Shown in pieces: positions 34,682 through 43,630 of a DNA stretch of 64,000 nt. The stretch lies in assembly GCF_014654365.1 (NCBI RefSeq), contig NZ_BNAY01000006.1:365702-429701 (forward strand). The letters run 5' to 3'. Within the stretch, counting starts at the first letter, position 1; every line of letters starts with the position of its first letter. The notes beneath the pieces are model-generated. The model was not told the DNA's origin. It ran no database searches and saw only the letters and a program-made list of their open reading frames with translations. Position numbers and translations under genes: made by a program. This DNA is from Amycolatopsis oliviviridis. Lineage in GTDB: Bacteria; Actinomycetota; Actinomycetes; Mycobacteriales; Pseudonocardiaceae.

Positions 34682-34958
34682 GCGGGGGACCTCCTCGGCG
34701 TCGTCGGCTGTCTTACCGACGATCGGCTTGGCCGACCTGGGGCCGGCGGGAACACACAGCTTTCTGGCACAAGCCAGGAACGCTTCGGGGCACACTCGTC
34801 CCGAAGCGTGCCGCCGACTCTAACAGCTTCACAGGGCGTGTCCGCAGTGCGTGTGGGTTTTCCGGACGAAGGTTGGTCCGCGAGGTTGATCGACTTACTC
34901 TTCTCGCTCCTGAACCTTGACAGATCGCCCTGTCGTTCCCTGCTTTCCGGCACCATCA
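34682..34958 (-). promoter_or_regulatory. secY leader and promoter region
   Basis: No gene. Stem-loops lie at 34781-34808 (CGCTTCGGG / CCCGAAGCG) and about 34762-34779 (TTCTGGC / GCCAGGA), 80-130 bases upstream of secY. A possible -10 TTAGAGT lies near 34817-34823 (minus strand), without a good -35. It suggests that secY-adk-map has its own promoter and a structured leader after separation from rplO. Confidence 0.4.
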
Positions 34959-34987
34959 GATCGCGGTTAGCCCGCTGAACGCAACGT
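34959..34987. repeat. Palindromic element copy at the LysE gene 3' end
   Basis: ATCGCGGTTAGCCCGCTGAA with flank GATC on both sides; ends 3 bases before the LysE-family stop codon. Confidence 0.8.
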
Positions 34988-34989
34988 GA

Positions 34990-35622
34990 TCAGGAGCTCG
35001 AAGCGGCGAGAGCGCCGGCCATGCCGAGGAGTACGACACCGGTGCCGCGATCGACGTTGCGAGTCGCCCGGCGGGACAACCGGAGCGACTTCACGAGCGC
35101 GCCGGCTCCGACGTAGGTCGCGCCCGCGACGAACTCGGCGAGCAGGTAGACGGCGCCGAGAATCGCGATCTGGGCGGGGAATGAGCCGTGAGCTGCGTCG
35201 ATGAACTGGGGCACGAACGCCGTGAAGATGAGGATCGCCTTCGGGTTCGTGATCGCGACGACGAACTCCTTCCTCGCGATCCGGAGTGCCGATACGGGTT
35301 CGGCGTCCCGTGGTGCCGCGACCAGCGCGGTTCGTCCGGCACGGAACGTCGACCACAGCAGCCGCCCACCGATCCAGAGCAGATAGGCGACGCCTGCCCA
35401 TTTGATCACCGTGAGTGCAAGCTCCGAGGCCGCGAGGAGTTGCCCGAGCCCTGCCGCGACCGCTGCGATCAGCACCGCGAATGCGGCCAATCGGCCTAGC
35501 AGGCCGGCGAGCCCTTTCCCCGCACCCTGCGTCATGCCGTGGTGCAGGCCGAGCAGGTTGTTCGCCCCTGGCGTAAAAGCCACGAGCACGGCCGCTCCGA
35601 AAAAGACCGCCACCCAAGTCAT
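34990..35622 (-). CDS. LysE/RhtB family amino-acid exporter
   Basis: 210 residues, the usual length. It begins with the family signature FTPGANNLLGLHHGMTQGAG and has about six membrane spans; the conserved cytoplasmic loop region RKEFVVAITNPKAILIFTAF is clear. It exports amino acids or derivatives; the substrate cannot be assigned. Together with the next gene it interrupts the usual rplO-secY neighbourhood, so it is likely a lineage-specific insertion. Confidence 0.9.
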   Translation of the reverse strand: MTWVAVFFGAAVLVAFTPGANNLLGLHHGMTQGAGKGLAGLLGRLAAFAVLIAAVAAGLGQLLAASELALTVIKWAGVAYLLWIGGRLLWSTFRAGRTALVAAPRDAEPVSALRIARKEFVVAITNPKAILIFTAFVPQFIDAAHGSFPAQIAILGAVYLLAEFVAGATYVGAGALVKSLRLSRRATRNVDRGTGVVLLGMAGALAASSS

Positions 35623-35650
35623 CGGCCACCTCCTCCGCGCCCCGATACGA

Positions 35651-35680
35651 GAGCGCGTTTAGCGGGCTAATCGCGCTCCT
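35651..35680. repeat. Palindromic element providing a stop codon
   Basis: GCGCGTTTAGCGGGCTAATC. The minus-strand membrane-protein gene ends inside it: its last codons GAG CGC GAT TAG are the element flank and core. Confidence 0.85.
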
Positions 35681-36431
35681 TCGCGCCGGGATCCGGCGGA
35701 GGCGCGAAGGCCGAGTAGTCCGGCGGCCCGGGCCGCGGCTCCGGTGGAAGCACCGTGATGGAGATGCCGTCCTTTGGAGTCGGCATGTCCGCGAGACCAG
35801 GGTCCCCGACCATCGGGACTTCGTCCGCCTGGACGCGATGACTCATGATGGCCGCGCCCACTGAAGCGGCGACCGCGGCGAAGAGAGCCCACATGCCCGC
35901 TTCGACCGTTGTCGTCGTTTCGATGCTCGGCCCGATTCCGATGCCGATGCCCAGCATTCCGATGGTCGCCACCACGCCGATGAGGAACACCGCGGCGATG
36001 GTCGTCAGCCACCGGTCGAGACCGTTCGGCCGGCGGTAAGCCGCCCGAGCGCTGACGAGGAGGGCGGCGAGGAGCAAAACAGCCGCGAGAACCAAAGGGA
36101 TGCCGACAGGGATCGCCGACTGCTTGAACGTCTCTCCCATTTGGACGAACTCCGACCCCCACGCGCTCTGCACCGTCAGCAGCTCGAAGCTCTGGCCTCG
36201 GTCGAAGTCCGTCCGATGCTGCGAGCGGAAGAGCGGGAAGAAACAGCCGACGAGGGTCAGGACCATCGCCAAAGCGACAAGACCCGCCGCCACCAACCGG
36301 CGCGGCTCGGGCCGGTCGTGCGACGTCGACGTGACCACCGGATCCGCGGGGCCCGACACCGACACGACCGTCGGCGGGGCGTCCGGCTGCTGCTGGAATG
36401 GCTGCCCGTCCTGCCCTGGAGGTGTGTCCAC
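35667..36431 (-). CDS. Hypothetical four-span membrane protein
   Basis: 254 residues from the GTG at 36431 (GGAAGA about 9 bases upstream). A disordered Gln/Pro N-terminal about 45 residues is followed by four membrane spans: LVAAGLVALAMVLTLVGCFF, then an outer loop of about 45 residues, GIPLVLAAVLLLAALLV, WLTTIAAVFLIGVVATIGML, and AGMWALFAAVAASVGAAIM. It has a short hydrophilic proline-rich C-terminus. The stop codon lies inside a palindromic repeat. I do not recognise the family. Confidence 0.65.
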   Translation of the reverse strand: MDTPPGQDGQPFQQQPDAPPTVVSVSGPADPVVTSTSHDRPEPRRLVAAGLVALAMVLTLVGCFFPLFRSQHRTDFDRGQSFELLTVQSAWGSEFVQMGETFKQSAIPVGIPLVLAAVLLLAALLVSARAAYRRPNGLDRWLTTIAAVFLIGVVATIGMLGIGIGIGPSIETTTTVEAGMWALFAAVAASVGAAIMSHRVQADEVPMVGDPGLADMPTPKDGISITVLPPEPRPGPPDYSAFAPPPDPGAKERD

Positions 36432-36483
36432 CTCGTGATTCTTCCAGCTCAGACCTCCGCCCGCCACGCTCGCGGCCCGAGGC

Positions 36484-36682
36484 CGACTCGCCTTTAGCGG
36501 CCTAAGAGCGATCCGGGCGGCGGGCACCTGGGCGACCGGCGACTTGCGTTTAGCCCCCTAATCGCGATCTGGGCCCTGGCCGCTCCCCTGGCGCCGGATC
36601 ACGATTAGGGGGCTAAACGCAAGTCGGCGCGAGCGCCCGGAGCGAAGCGACCGGAGCGCGATTAGCCCGCGAAACGCAGGTC
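36484..36682. repeat. Cluster of four palindromic element copies near rplO
   Basis: Copies at 36484-36515, 36541-36569, 36596-36625 and 36656-36682. The middle two are inverted partners (GACTTGCGTTTAGCCCCCTA and its near-complement ending AAACGCAAGTC), giving about 28-base arms with one mismatch. Nothing else occupies this spacer apart from the rplO terminator. Confidence 0.85.
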
Positions 36683-36730
36683 CGCGCAGCCGAGCGAAGC
36701 GAAGGCGAGAGACCCGAAGCGAGCGCAAGC

Positions 36731-36765
36731 GAAAGGCCCGCCAGGCGGAGCCGGGCGGGCCTTTC
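36731..36765 (-). terminator. Terminator of the S10/spc operon after rplO
   Basis: GAAAGGCCCGCC / GGCGGGCCTTTC with an 11-base loop; on the minus strand it ends in CTTTC after the stem. About 57 bases after the rplO stop. Confidence 0.8.
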
Positions 36766-36822
36766 GGTGAAGCTGAGGCTCCCGCAGCGAAGCGGAGGGA
36801 GCCGGGTGAAGCGGGAGCGAGC

Positions 36823-37269
36823 TCAGAGCGTGGTGGCGGAGCCACCGGCGGCGGAGAGCTTCTCCTTGGCGGAGCCGGAGAAAGCGTCGGCGGTGATGTC
36901 CAGCTTGACGCCGTTCAGGTCACCGTTGCCGAGCACCTTCACGAGCTTGTTCTTGCGAACAAGACCCTTCGCGACGAGCTCCTCGTTGCCGACCTTGCCA
37001 CCGTCCGGGAACACGCGGGCGATGTCGCCCAGGTTCACGGGCTGGTACTCGGTGCGGAACCGGTTCTTGAAGCCACGCAGCTTCGGCAGCCGCATGTGGA
37101 TGGGCATCTGCCCACCCTCGAAACCGGCGGGCACGTTCTTCCGGGCCTTGGTGCCCTTGGTACCGCGACCGGCGGTCTTGCCCTTCGAGCCCTCACCACG
37201 GCCGACGCGGATCTTGTCGCGCTTCGCGCCCGGAGCCGGACGAAGGTGGTGGATCTTGATGGCAGTCAT
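36823..37269 (-). CDS. rplO: 50S ribosomal protein L15
   Basis: 148 residues. HHLRPAPGAKRDKIRVGRGE, KGKTAGRGTKGTKARKNVPA and FEGGQMPIHMRLPKLRGF are characteristic. The ATG overlaps the rpmD stop. It ends the ribosomal block here; secY does not follow directly. Confidence 0.98.
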   Translation of the reverse strand: MTAIKIHHLRPAPGAKRDKIRVGRGEGSKGKTAGRGTKGTKARKNVPAGFEGGQMPIHMRLPKLRGFKNRFRTEYQPVNLGDIARVFPDGGKVGNEELVAKGLVRKNKLVKVLGNGDLNGVKLDITADAFSGSAKEKLSAAGGSATTL

Positions 37270-37451
37270 GCCTTGACCTCCTCGACCTCCACCAGGTGGC
37301 GGACCGTGTGGATGAGGCCGCGAACCTGGGGAGTGTCTTCACGCACGACGCTCTGGCGGATCTTGCGCAGCCCGAGGGTGCGCAGCGACTCGCGGTGAGC
37401 GTGCTTCGTGCCGATCTTGCTCTTGACCTGGGTCACCTTGAGCTGAGTCAT
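37266..37451 (-). CDS. rpmD: 50S ribosomal protein L30
   Basis: 61 residues: QLKVTQVKSKIGTKHAHRES, then LRTLGLRKIRQSVVRED. Normal length. Coupled to rplO by a 4-base overlap and one base from the rpsE stop. Confidence 0.97.
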   Translation of the reverse strand: MTQLKVTQVKSKIGTKHAHRESLRTLGLRKIRQSVVREDTPQVRGLIHTVRHLVEVEEVKA

Positions 37452-37452
37452 G

Positions 37453-38097
37453 TCAGACCCCCTGACCCGCGCGCTGGCGCAGCATGCGAGCCGGAGCGAC
37501 GTCCTCGAGCGGGAGACCGCGGCGGGCCGCGACCTCTTCGGGACGCTGCAGACCCTTCAGGGCCGCCACGGTCGCGTGCACGATGTTGATCGCGTTGTCG
37601 GAGCCGAGCGACTTCGACAGCACGTCGTGGACACCCGCGCACTCCAGCACCGCGCGCACCGGGCCACCGGCGATGACACCGGTACCGGCCGAGGCCGGAC
37701 GGAGCAGCACGACACCGGCGGCTTCCTCACCCTGGATCGGGTGCGGAATGGTGCCACCGACGCGGGGAACGCGGAAGAAGTTCTTCTTCGCTTCCTCGAC
37801 GCCCTTGGCGATGGCCGCGGGAACTTCCTTGGCCTTGCCGTAGCCGACGCCGACCTGACCGTCGCCGTCACCGACGACCACCAGGGCGGTGAAGCTGAAG
37901 CGACGACCACCCTTGACGACCTTGGCGACGCGGTTGATCGTCACGACCTTCTCAAGGTGCGGGGTCTTCTCCTGGCCGGCCCCGCCACGGCCGCTGTCGC
38001 GCCGGTCCCGGCGGTCGCGACGGTCATTGCGGTCGTTGCCGCCCTGCCCGCCGGGTCCGCCCTGGCCGCCGCCGAATTGCCGTGTACGTCCCGGCAT
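37453..38097 (-). CDS. rpsE: 30S ribosomal protein S5
   Basis: 214 residues from MPGRTRQFGGGQGG at 38097 (AAGGA upstream). The N-terminus is a Gly/Arg/Asp-rich extension (NDRNDRRDRRDRRDSGRG). The S5 core starts at about residue 45 (LEKVVTINRVAKVVKGGRRF), with GDGDGQVGVGYGKAKEVPAA further on. Functions in decoding fidelity and mRNA entry. Confidence 0.97.
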   Translation of the reverse strand: MPGRTRQFGGGQGGPGGQGGNDRNDRRDRRDRRDSGRGGAGQEKTPHLEKVVTINRVAKVVKGGRRFSFTALVVVGDGDGQVGVGYGKAKEVPAAIAKGVEEAKKNFFRVPRVGGTIPHPIQGEEAAGVVLLRPASAGTGVIAGGPVRAVLECAGVHDVLSKSLGSDNAINIVHATVAALKGLQRPEEVAARRGLPLEDVAPARMLRQRAGQGV

Positions 38098-38128
38098 CAG
38101 GCTGTCCTTCCATTCACGAGCATCTGCA

Positions 38129-38527
38129 TCAGAACTCCAACCCCGCCTCACGGGCAGCGTCGGCGAGCGCCGCGATGCGGCCGTGGTAGGCGTTGCCACC
38201 ACGGTCGAACACCACGGTCGAGACTCCGGCGTTCTTGGCACGGGCGGCGACGAGCTCCCCGACCTTGGCGGCCTTGGCCTTCTTGTCGCCGTCCAGCGCG
38301 CGAACGTCCGCCTCGAGGGTGGACGCCGACGCCAGGGTCTTGCCGGCGAGGTCGTCGATCAGCTGCACGGCGATGTGCCGCGACGAACGCTTGACGACCA
38401 GGCGCGGACGCTGGTCCGTGCCGTTGATCTTCTTGCGAAGGCGGAAGTGCCGACGGGCCTTCGCGACGCGGCGGCGGGTCGAGATGTCCTTGCCGACCGG
38501 CTTGCGCTTCGTAGTCGTGTCGCTCAT
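38129..38527 (-). CDS. rplR: 50S ribosomal protein L18
   Basis: 132 residues from the ATG at 38527 (MSDTTTKRKPVGKDISTRRR); a GTG two codons earlier overlaps the rplF stop. RPRLVVKRSSRHIAVQLIDD and VFDRGGNAYHGRIAALADAA are typical. Binds 5S rRNA. Confidence 0.97.
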   Translation of the reverse strand: MSDTTTKRKPVGKDISTRRRVAKARRHFRLRKKINGTDQRPRLVVKRSSRHIAVQLIDDLAGKTLASASTLEADVRALDGDKKAKAAKVGELVAARAKNAGVSTVVFDRGGNAYHGRIAALADAAREAGLEF

Positions 38528-38529
38528 GA

Positions 38530-39069
38530 TCACTTACCCGTCTTTCCGACCTTGCGGCGGATCTTCTCACCCTCGTAGCGCAGGCCCTTGCCCTTGTACG
38601 GGTCCGGGCGGCGCAGCTTGCGGATGACCGCGGCGATCTGGCCGACCTTCTGCTTGTCGATACCCGAGACCGAGAACCGGGTGGGGGTCTCGACCTTGAA
38701 GGTGATGCCTTCCGGGGCCTCGATCTTCACCGGGTGGCTGTAGCCGAGGGCGAACTCGAGGTCCGAGCCCTTGGCCTGCACGCGGTAACCGACACCGTGG
38801 ATCTCGAGCTTCTTCTCGTAGCCCTCGGTCACACCGACGACGAGGTTGTTGACCAGCGTCCGGGTGAGACCGTGCAGGGCACGGCTGTTGCGCTCCTCGT
38901 CGGGACGCTTCACCGCGAGAGTGCCGTCTTCGGCCTTCTCGACGGTGATCGGCTCGGCGATGGTGTGCTCAAGGGTGCCCTTGGGCCCCTTGACCTTGAT
39001 CTGCTGACCTTCGATGGTCACCTCGACCCCGGAGGGGACGGCGACCGGCAGCTTTCCAATGCGTGACAT
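38530..39069 (-). CDS. rplF: 50S ribosomal protein L6
   Basis: 179 residues from MSRIGKLPVAVPSGVEVTIE. It has two L6 folds; the C-terminal signature is RRPDPYKGKGLRYEGE. SD GGGGG lies upstream of the ATG at 39069. Confidence 0.98.
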   Translation of the reverse strand: MSRIGKLPVAVPSGVEVTIEGQQIKVKGPKGTLEHTIAEPITVEKAEDGTLAVKRPDEERNSRALHGLTRTLVNNLVVGVTEGYEKKLEIHGVGYRVQAKGSDLEFALGYSHPVKIEAPEGITFKVETPTRFSVSGIDKQKVGQIAAVIRKLRRPDPYKGKGLRYEGEKIRRKVGKTGK

Positions 39070-39085
39070 GTCTGTGCCCCCTTCC

Positions 39086-39484
39086 TTACCAGACGTAGGC
39101 GAGGACTTCGCCGCCCACGCTGTTGCGCTTGGCCTGACGGTCGGTCTGGAGGCCGGACGACGTCGAGATGATCGCGACGCCGAGGCCACCGAGAACCGAC
39201 GGCAGTTCGGTCGATTTTGCGTAGACCCGCAGGCCGGGCTTGGACACGCGGCGAAGGCCGGCGATGCTGCGCTCACGGTTGGGGCCGTACTTCAGCTCCA
39301 CGATGAGGTTCTTGTGCTTCTCGCCCGGCTCGTCGCGGTAGCCCGAGATGTAGCCCTCGCGCTTGAGGATCTCGGCGATGTTCGCCTTGATCTTCGAGTG
39401 GGGAAGCACGACCTCGTCGTGGTAAGCCGAGTTCGCGTTACGCAGACGGGTCAAGAAGTCTGCGATGGGGTCGGTCATCGTCAT
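39086..39484 (-). CDS. rpsH: 30S ribosomal protein S8
   Basis: 132 residues: MTMTDPIADFLTRLRNANSA and the C-terminal STSSGLQTDRQAKRNSVGGE. In E. coli S8 represses the spc operon at the rplE region. An internal ATG two codons later (39478) is also possible. Confidence 0.98.
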   Translation of the reverse strand: MTMTDPIADFLTRLRNANSAYHDEVVLPHSKIKANIAEILKREGYISGYRDEPGEKHKNLIVELKYGPNRERSIAGLRRVSKPGLRVYAKSTELPSVLGGLGVAIISTSSGLQTDRQAKRNSVGGEVLAYVW

Positions 39485-39566
39485 GGTGACCTGTCAACCT
39501 TTCTCGCCCTGGTTCCCTGCGAATTCACTGCAAGGCCTGTGGCGAAGTGGGAGTTAAAAAAGACTC

Positions 39567-39752
39567 TTACCAGCTGGACTTGCGGACGCCGGGCAGCTCG
39601 CCCGCGTGTGCCATCTCGCGAAGGCAGATCCGGCAGAGCCCGAACTTGCGGAACACCGAGTGCGGGCGACCGCACCGCTGGCAGCGCGTGTAACCGCGAA
39701 CCTTGAACTTCGGCGTCTTCGCGGCCTTGTGGACCAGTGCTTTCTTGGCCAT
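39567..39752 (-). CDS. rpsZ: 30S ribosomal protein S14 type Z (zinc-binding)
   Basis: 61 residues with the zinc finger CQRCGRPHSVFRKFGLCRIC (two CxxC pairs), the primary housekeeping form in actinobacteria. Followed by rpsH after an 82-base spacer. Confidence 0.97.
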   Translation of the reverse strand: MAKKALVHKAAKTPKFKVRGYTRCQRCGRPHSVFRKFGLCRICLREMAHAGELPGVRKSSW

Positions 39753-39756
39753 CGAC

Positions 39757-40320
39757 TCAGTTCTCCTTGAACGGGAAGCCGAGCTTGCGAAGCAGCGCGC
39801 GGCCCTCGTCGTCGGTGTTGGCGGTGGTGACGACAGTGACGTCCATACCGCGCGGGCGGTCGATGGCGTCCGGGTCGATCTCGTGGAACATGGACTGCTC
39901 GTTGAGACCGAACGTGTAGTTGCCGTTGCCGTCGAACTGCTTCGGCGAAAGCCCGCGGAAGTCACGGATACGCGGCAGCGCGATGGTCAGCAGCCGGTCG
40001 AGGAACTCCCACATCCGGTCGCCGCGCAGCGTGACGCGCGCACCGATCGGCTGGCCCTCACGCAGCTTGAACTGCGCGATGGACTTGCGAGCCTTGCGAA
40101 CCTCGGGCTTCTGCCCGGTGATCGCGGCCAGGTCGCGGATGGCGCCTTCGATCAGCTTGCTGTCACGGGCGGCGTCACCGACACCCATGTTCACGACGAC
40201 CTTGACGACGCCCGGGATCTGGTGGACGTTCTCGAAGGAGAACTCCGCCTGGAGCTGTCCCTTGATCTCCTCGCGGTACCGCACCTTGAGGCGCGGGGCG
40301 ATCTTCTCTGCGGTGGTCAT
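39757..40320 (-). CDS. rplE: 50S ribosomal protein L5
   Basis: 187 residues: RLKVRYREEIKGQLQAEFSF, VNMGVGDAARDSKLIEGAIR, and VVTTANTDDEGRALLRKLGF at the end. Binds 5S rRNA and bridges to S13. Confidence 0.98.
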   Translation of the reverse strand: MTTAEKIAPRLKVRYREEIKGQLQAEFSFENVHQIPGVVKVVVNMGVGDAARDSKLIEGAIRDLAAITGQKPEVRKARKSIAQFKLREGQPIGARVTLRGDRMWEFLDRLLTIALPRIRDFRGLSPKQFDGNGNYTFGLNEQSMFHEIDPDAIDRPRGMDVTVVTTANTDDEGRALLRKLGFPFKEN

Positions 40321-40322
40321 GA

Positions 40323-40637
40323 TCAGATGTCCTTACCGTTCCGGCGCGAGACCCGGACCTTCTTGCCGTCCTCGCCGATGCGGTAGCCCACCCGGGTCGG
40401 CTTGCCGTCGGAGTCGACGACCATCACGTTCGAGACGTGGATGGGCGCCTCCTGCGTGACGATGCCGCCGGACTGCGCGCCGCGCTGGGTCTGGGAGATC
40501 CGCGTGTGCTTCTTGATCCGGTTCACGCCCTCGACCAGCACGCGCTCGCGCTCGGGGTAGGCCTGGATGACCTTGCCCTTGGCACCCTTGTCCTTGCCGG
40601 CGATGACGACGACCGTGTCGCCCTTCTTCACCTTCAT
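40323..40637 (-). CDS. rplX: 50S ribosomal protein L24
   Basis: 104 residues. The KOW motif is KKGDTVVVIAGKDKGAKGKV near the N-terminus, followed by VNRIKKHTRISQTQRGAQSG. A 50S assembly initiator. Confidence 0.98.
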   Translation of the reverse strand: MKVKKGDTVVVIAGKDKGAKGKVIQAYPERERVLVEGVNRIKKHTRISQTQRGAQSGGIVTQEAPIHVSNVMVVDSDGKPTRVGYRIGEDGKKVRVSRRNGKDI

Positions 40638-40640
40638 GCT

Positions 40641-41009
40641 CTACAACACCTCCGGCGCGAGCGAGATGATCTTCATGAACTTCCGGTCGCGCAGTTCGCG
40701 ACCGACCGGCCCGAAGATGCGGGTGCCGCGGGGCTCATTGTCGTTCTTGATGAGCACAGCAGCGTTCTCGTCGAAGCGGATGTAAGAACCGTCCGGACGA
40801 CGGCGCTCCTTGCGCGTGCGAACGATGACCGCCTTGACGACGTCACCCTTCTTCACGCCGGCAGCCGGCATGGCGTCCTTCACGGTGGCGACGATGATGT
40901 CGCCGATGCCCGCGTAGCGCCGCCCCGAGCCACCGAGAACGCGGATGCAAAGGATTTCCTTCGCGCCCGTGTTGTCGGCAACCCGAAGCCGCGACTCCTG
41001 CTGGATCAC
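40641..41009 (-). CDS. rplN: 50S ribosomal protein L14
   Basis: 122 residues from a GTG (MIQQESRLRVADNTGAKEIL). It has the conserved GIGDIIVATVKDAMPA and ends MKIISLAPEVL. First gene of the classic spc set, separated from rpsQ by 79 bases. Confidence 0.98.
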   Translation of the reverse strand: MIQQESRLRVADNTGAKEILCIRVLGGSGRRYAGIGDIIVATVKDAMPAAGVKKGDVVKAVIVRTRKERRRPDGSYIRFDENAAVLIKNDNEPRGTRIFGPVGRELRDRKFMKIISLAPEVL

Positions 41010-41088
41010 GTCTACTCCTGTATGTCGCGCTGGTTCTCGCGGTGTGACGCGAGCCTTGCGGAACTAAGGGACTCAAAAAGAGCCCTAC

Positions 41089-41367
41089 TTACTTGGCCTT
41101 CTCCACGATCTGCACCAGACGCCAGCGCTTGGTCGCCGACAGCGGGCGGGTCTCCATCAGGGTGACCCGGTCGCCCACGCCCGCCTCGTTGTTCTCGTCG
41201 TGCACCTTGACCTTGCTGGTGCTGCGGAGAACCTTGGCGTAACGACGGTGCTTCTTGCGGTCCTCGAGCTCGACCACGATCGTCTTGTTCATCTTGTCCG
41301 AGACGACATAGCCCTCACGGACCTTACGGTCGTTGCGGCCGGCCGCCTCGGTGGGCTGCTCGCTCAT
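41089..41367 (-). CDS. rpsQ: 30S ribosomal protein S17
   Basis: 92 residues. GYVVSDKMNKTIVVELEDRK, then GDRVTLMETRPLSATKRWRL. Its ATG overlaps the rpmC stop. Confidence 0.98.
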   Translation of the reverse strand: MSEQPTEAAGRNDRKVREGYVVSDKMNKTIVVELEDRKKHRRYAKVLRSTSKVKVHDENNEAGVGDRVTLMETRPLSATKRWRLVQIVEKAK

Positions 41368-41612
41368 GCGGCACCTTCACTCTCGGCGTCAGGGGAAACG
41401 GACAGGCCGAGTTCACGCTCGCGCATGACCGTGTAGATCCGCGCGATGTCCGTGCGGACGGTACGCAGACGGCGGTTGTTGTCGAGCTGTCCGGTCGCCA
41501 TCTGGAAGCGGAGGTTGAAGAGCTCCTCCTTGTATTCCTTCAGACGCAGGACGAGCTCTTCCGCGGTGAGCTCACGAAGCTCCGATGCCAGAGCGGCACC
41601 TGCCTTCGCCAT
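41364..41612 (-). CDS. rpmC: 50S ribosomal protein L29
   Basis: 82 residues: ELRELTAEELVLRLKEYKEE, then LFNLRFQMATGQLDNNRRLR. Lies at the polypeptide exit tunnel. Overlaps rplP and rpsQ by 1 to 4 bases. Confidence 0.98.
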   Translation of the reverse strand: MAKAGAALASELRELTAEELVLRLKEYKEELFNLRFQMATGQLDNNRRLRTVRTDIARIYTVMRERELGLSVSPDAESEGAA

Positions 41613-42031
41613 CAGAACTCACCACCTTCACGGGTCACGATGCGGCACTTCATGGGCAGCTTGTGGATCGCGCGACGGAGCGCCTCACGGGCGGTCTCCT
41701 CGTTCGGGAAAGAGATCTCGAACATCACGCGGCCCGGCTTCACGTTGGCGATCCACCACTCGGGCGAACCCTTACCGGAACCCATACGGGTTTCCGCCGG
41801 CTTCTTGGTCAGCGGGCGGTCCGGGTAGATGGTCGTCCACACCTTGCCGCCACGCTTGATGTGACGCGTCATGGCGATACGAGCGGACTCGATCTGCCGG
41901 TTGGTCACGTAGCTGTGCTCAAGCGCCTGGATGCCGTACTCGCCGAAGTTCACCTTCGTACCGCCCTTGGCGGCACCGTGGCGCTTCGGGGAGTGCTGCT
42001 TCCGGTGCTTGACCCTGCGCGGGATGAGCAC
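41612..42031 (-). CDS. rplP: 50S ribosomal protein L16
   Basis: 139 residues from a GTG (MLIPRRVKHRKQHSPKRHGA). MGSGKGSPEWWIANVKPGRV is the family signature. Lies near the A-site tRNA and 5S rRNA. Confidence 0.98.
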   Translation of the reverse strand: MLIPRRVKHRKQHSPKRHGAAKGGTKVNFGEYGIQALEHSYVTNRQIESARIAMTRHIKRGGKVWTTIYPDRPLTKKPAETRMGSGKGSPEWWIANVKPGRVMFEISFPNEETAREALRRAIHKLPMKCRIVTREGGEF

Positions 42032-42034
42032 GTG

Positions 42035-42885
<851 letters not shown>

Positions 42886-42886
<1 letters not shown>

Positions 42887-43302
42887 TACCGGCCACCTGC
42901 CTTCTTCTTGCCCTGTGCCTTCTTGGCCTCGGCCTTGGGACGCGACTCCACCTCGACGGTGATGTGGCTGGTCCGCTTGCGGATCCGGTACGCGCGGCCC
43001 TGGGCCCGCGGACGGATGCGCTTGAGGGTCGGGCCCTCGTCGGCGTAGGCGTTCTTGACCCAGAGGGTGTCCGGGTCGAGATCGAGGTTGTTCTCGGCGT
43101 TGGCCACGGCGCTGGCGAGCACCTTCGCGACCGGCTCGCTTGCCGCCTGCGGGGCGAACTGGAGCACGGCCAAGGCGTCGGCGGCGCTACGTCCCTTGAT
43201 CAGCTCGATCACCCGGCGCACCTTGGTAGGCGAGTCCCGGACGAAGCGAGCCCGCGCGTAAGCCGTCGGCAAAGCCTCGGCCACGTCGTTCTGGGCGTTC
43301 AT
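42886..43302 (-). CDS. rplV: 50S ribosomal protein L22
   Basis: 138 residues. ARFVRDSPTKVRRVIELIKG and the tunnel-lining hairpin region LKRIRPRAQGRAYRIRKRTS are present. It ends in a short basic Lys/Ala tail. Confidence 0.98.
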
Positions 43303-43330
43303 CGCTAGTTCCTTGTTCTCTCGTGCCCGC

Positions 43331-43612
43331 TCAGCGGCGGCGCGACTTGCGGTCGTCCTTGATGTGGCCCTTGAAGGTCCGAGTCGGGGCGAATTCGCCC
43401 AACTTGTGACCCACCATCGCCTCGGTGACGAACACCGGGACGTGCTTGCGACCGTCGTGCACCGCGATCGTGTGACCCAGGAAATCCGGGATGATCGTGG
43501 AGCGTCGCGACCAGGTCTTGATGACGGTCTTCTTGCCCGACTCGTTGAGAGCGTCCACCTTCTTGAGCAGGTGGTCGTCCACGAAGGGGCCCTTTTTGAG
43601 GCTACGTGGCAT
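43331..43612 (-). CDS. rpsS: 30S ribosomal protein S19
   Basis: 93 residues: MPRSLKKGPFVDDHLLKKVD, TWSRRSTIIPDFLGHTIAVH, GHKLGEFAPTRTFKGHIKDD. Head protein that partners S13. Confidence 0.98.
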   Translation of the reverse strand: MPRSLKKGPFVDDHLLKKVDALNESGKKTVIKTWSRRSTIIPDFLGHTIAVHDGRKHVPVFVTEAMVGHKLGEFAPTRTFKGHIKDDRKSRRR

Positions 43613-43630
43613 GTTCTTCTACCTCCCTGC

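Noticed and set aside
36484..36682. Element clusters as ordinary intrinsic terminators only
   Set aside because: Many copies lie inside genes, upstream of genes or between divergent genes, so termination alone cannot explain the family, though single copies may terminate.
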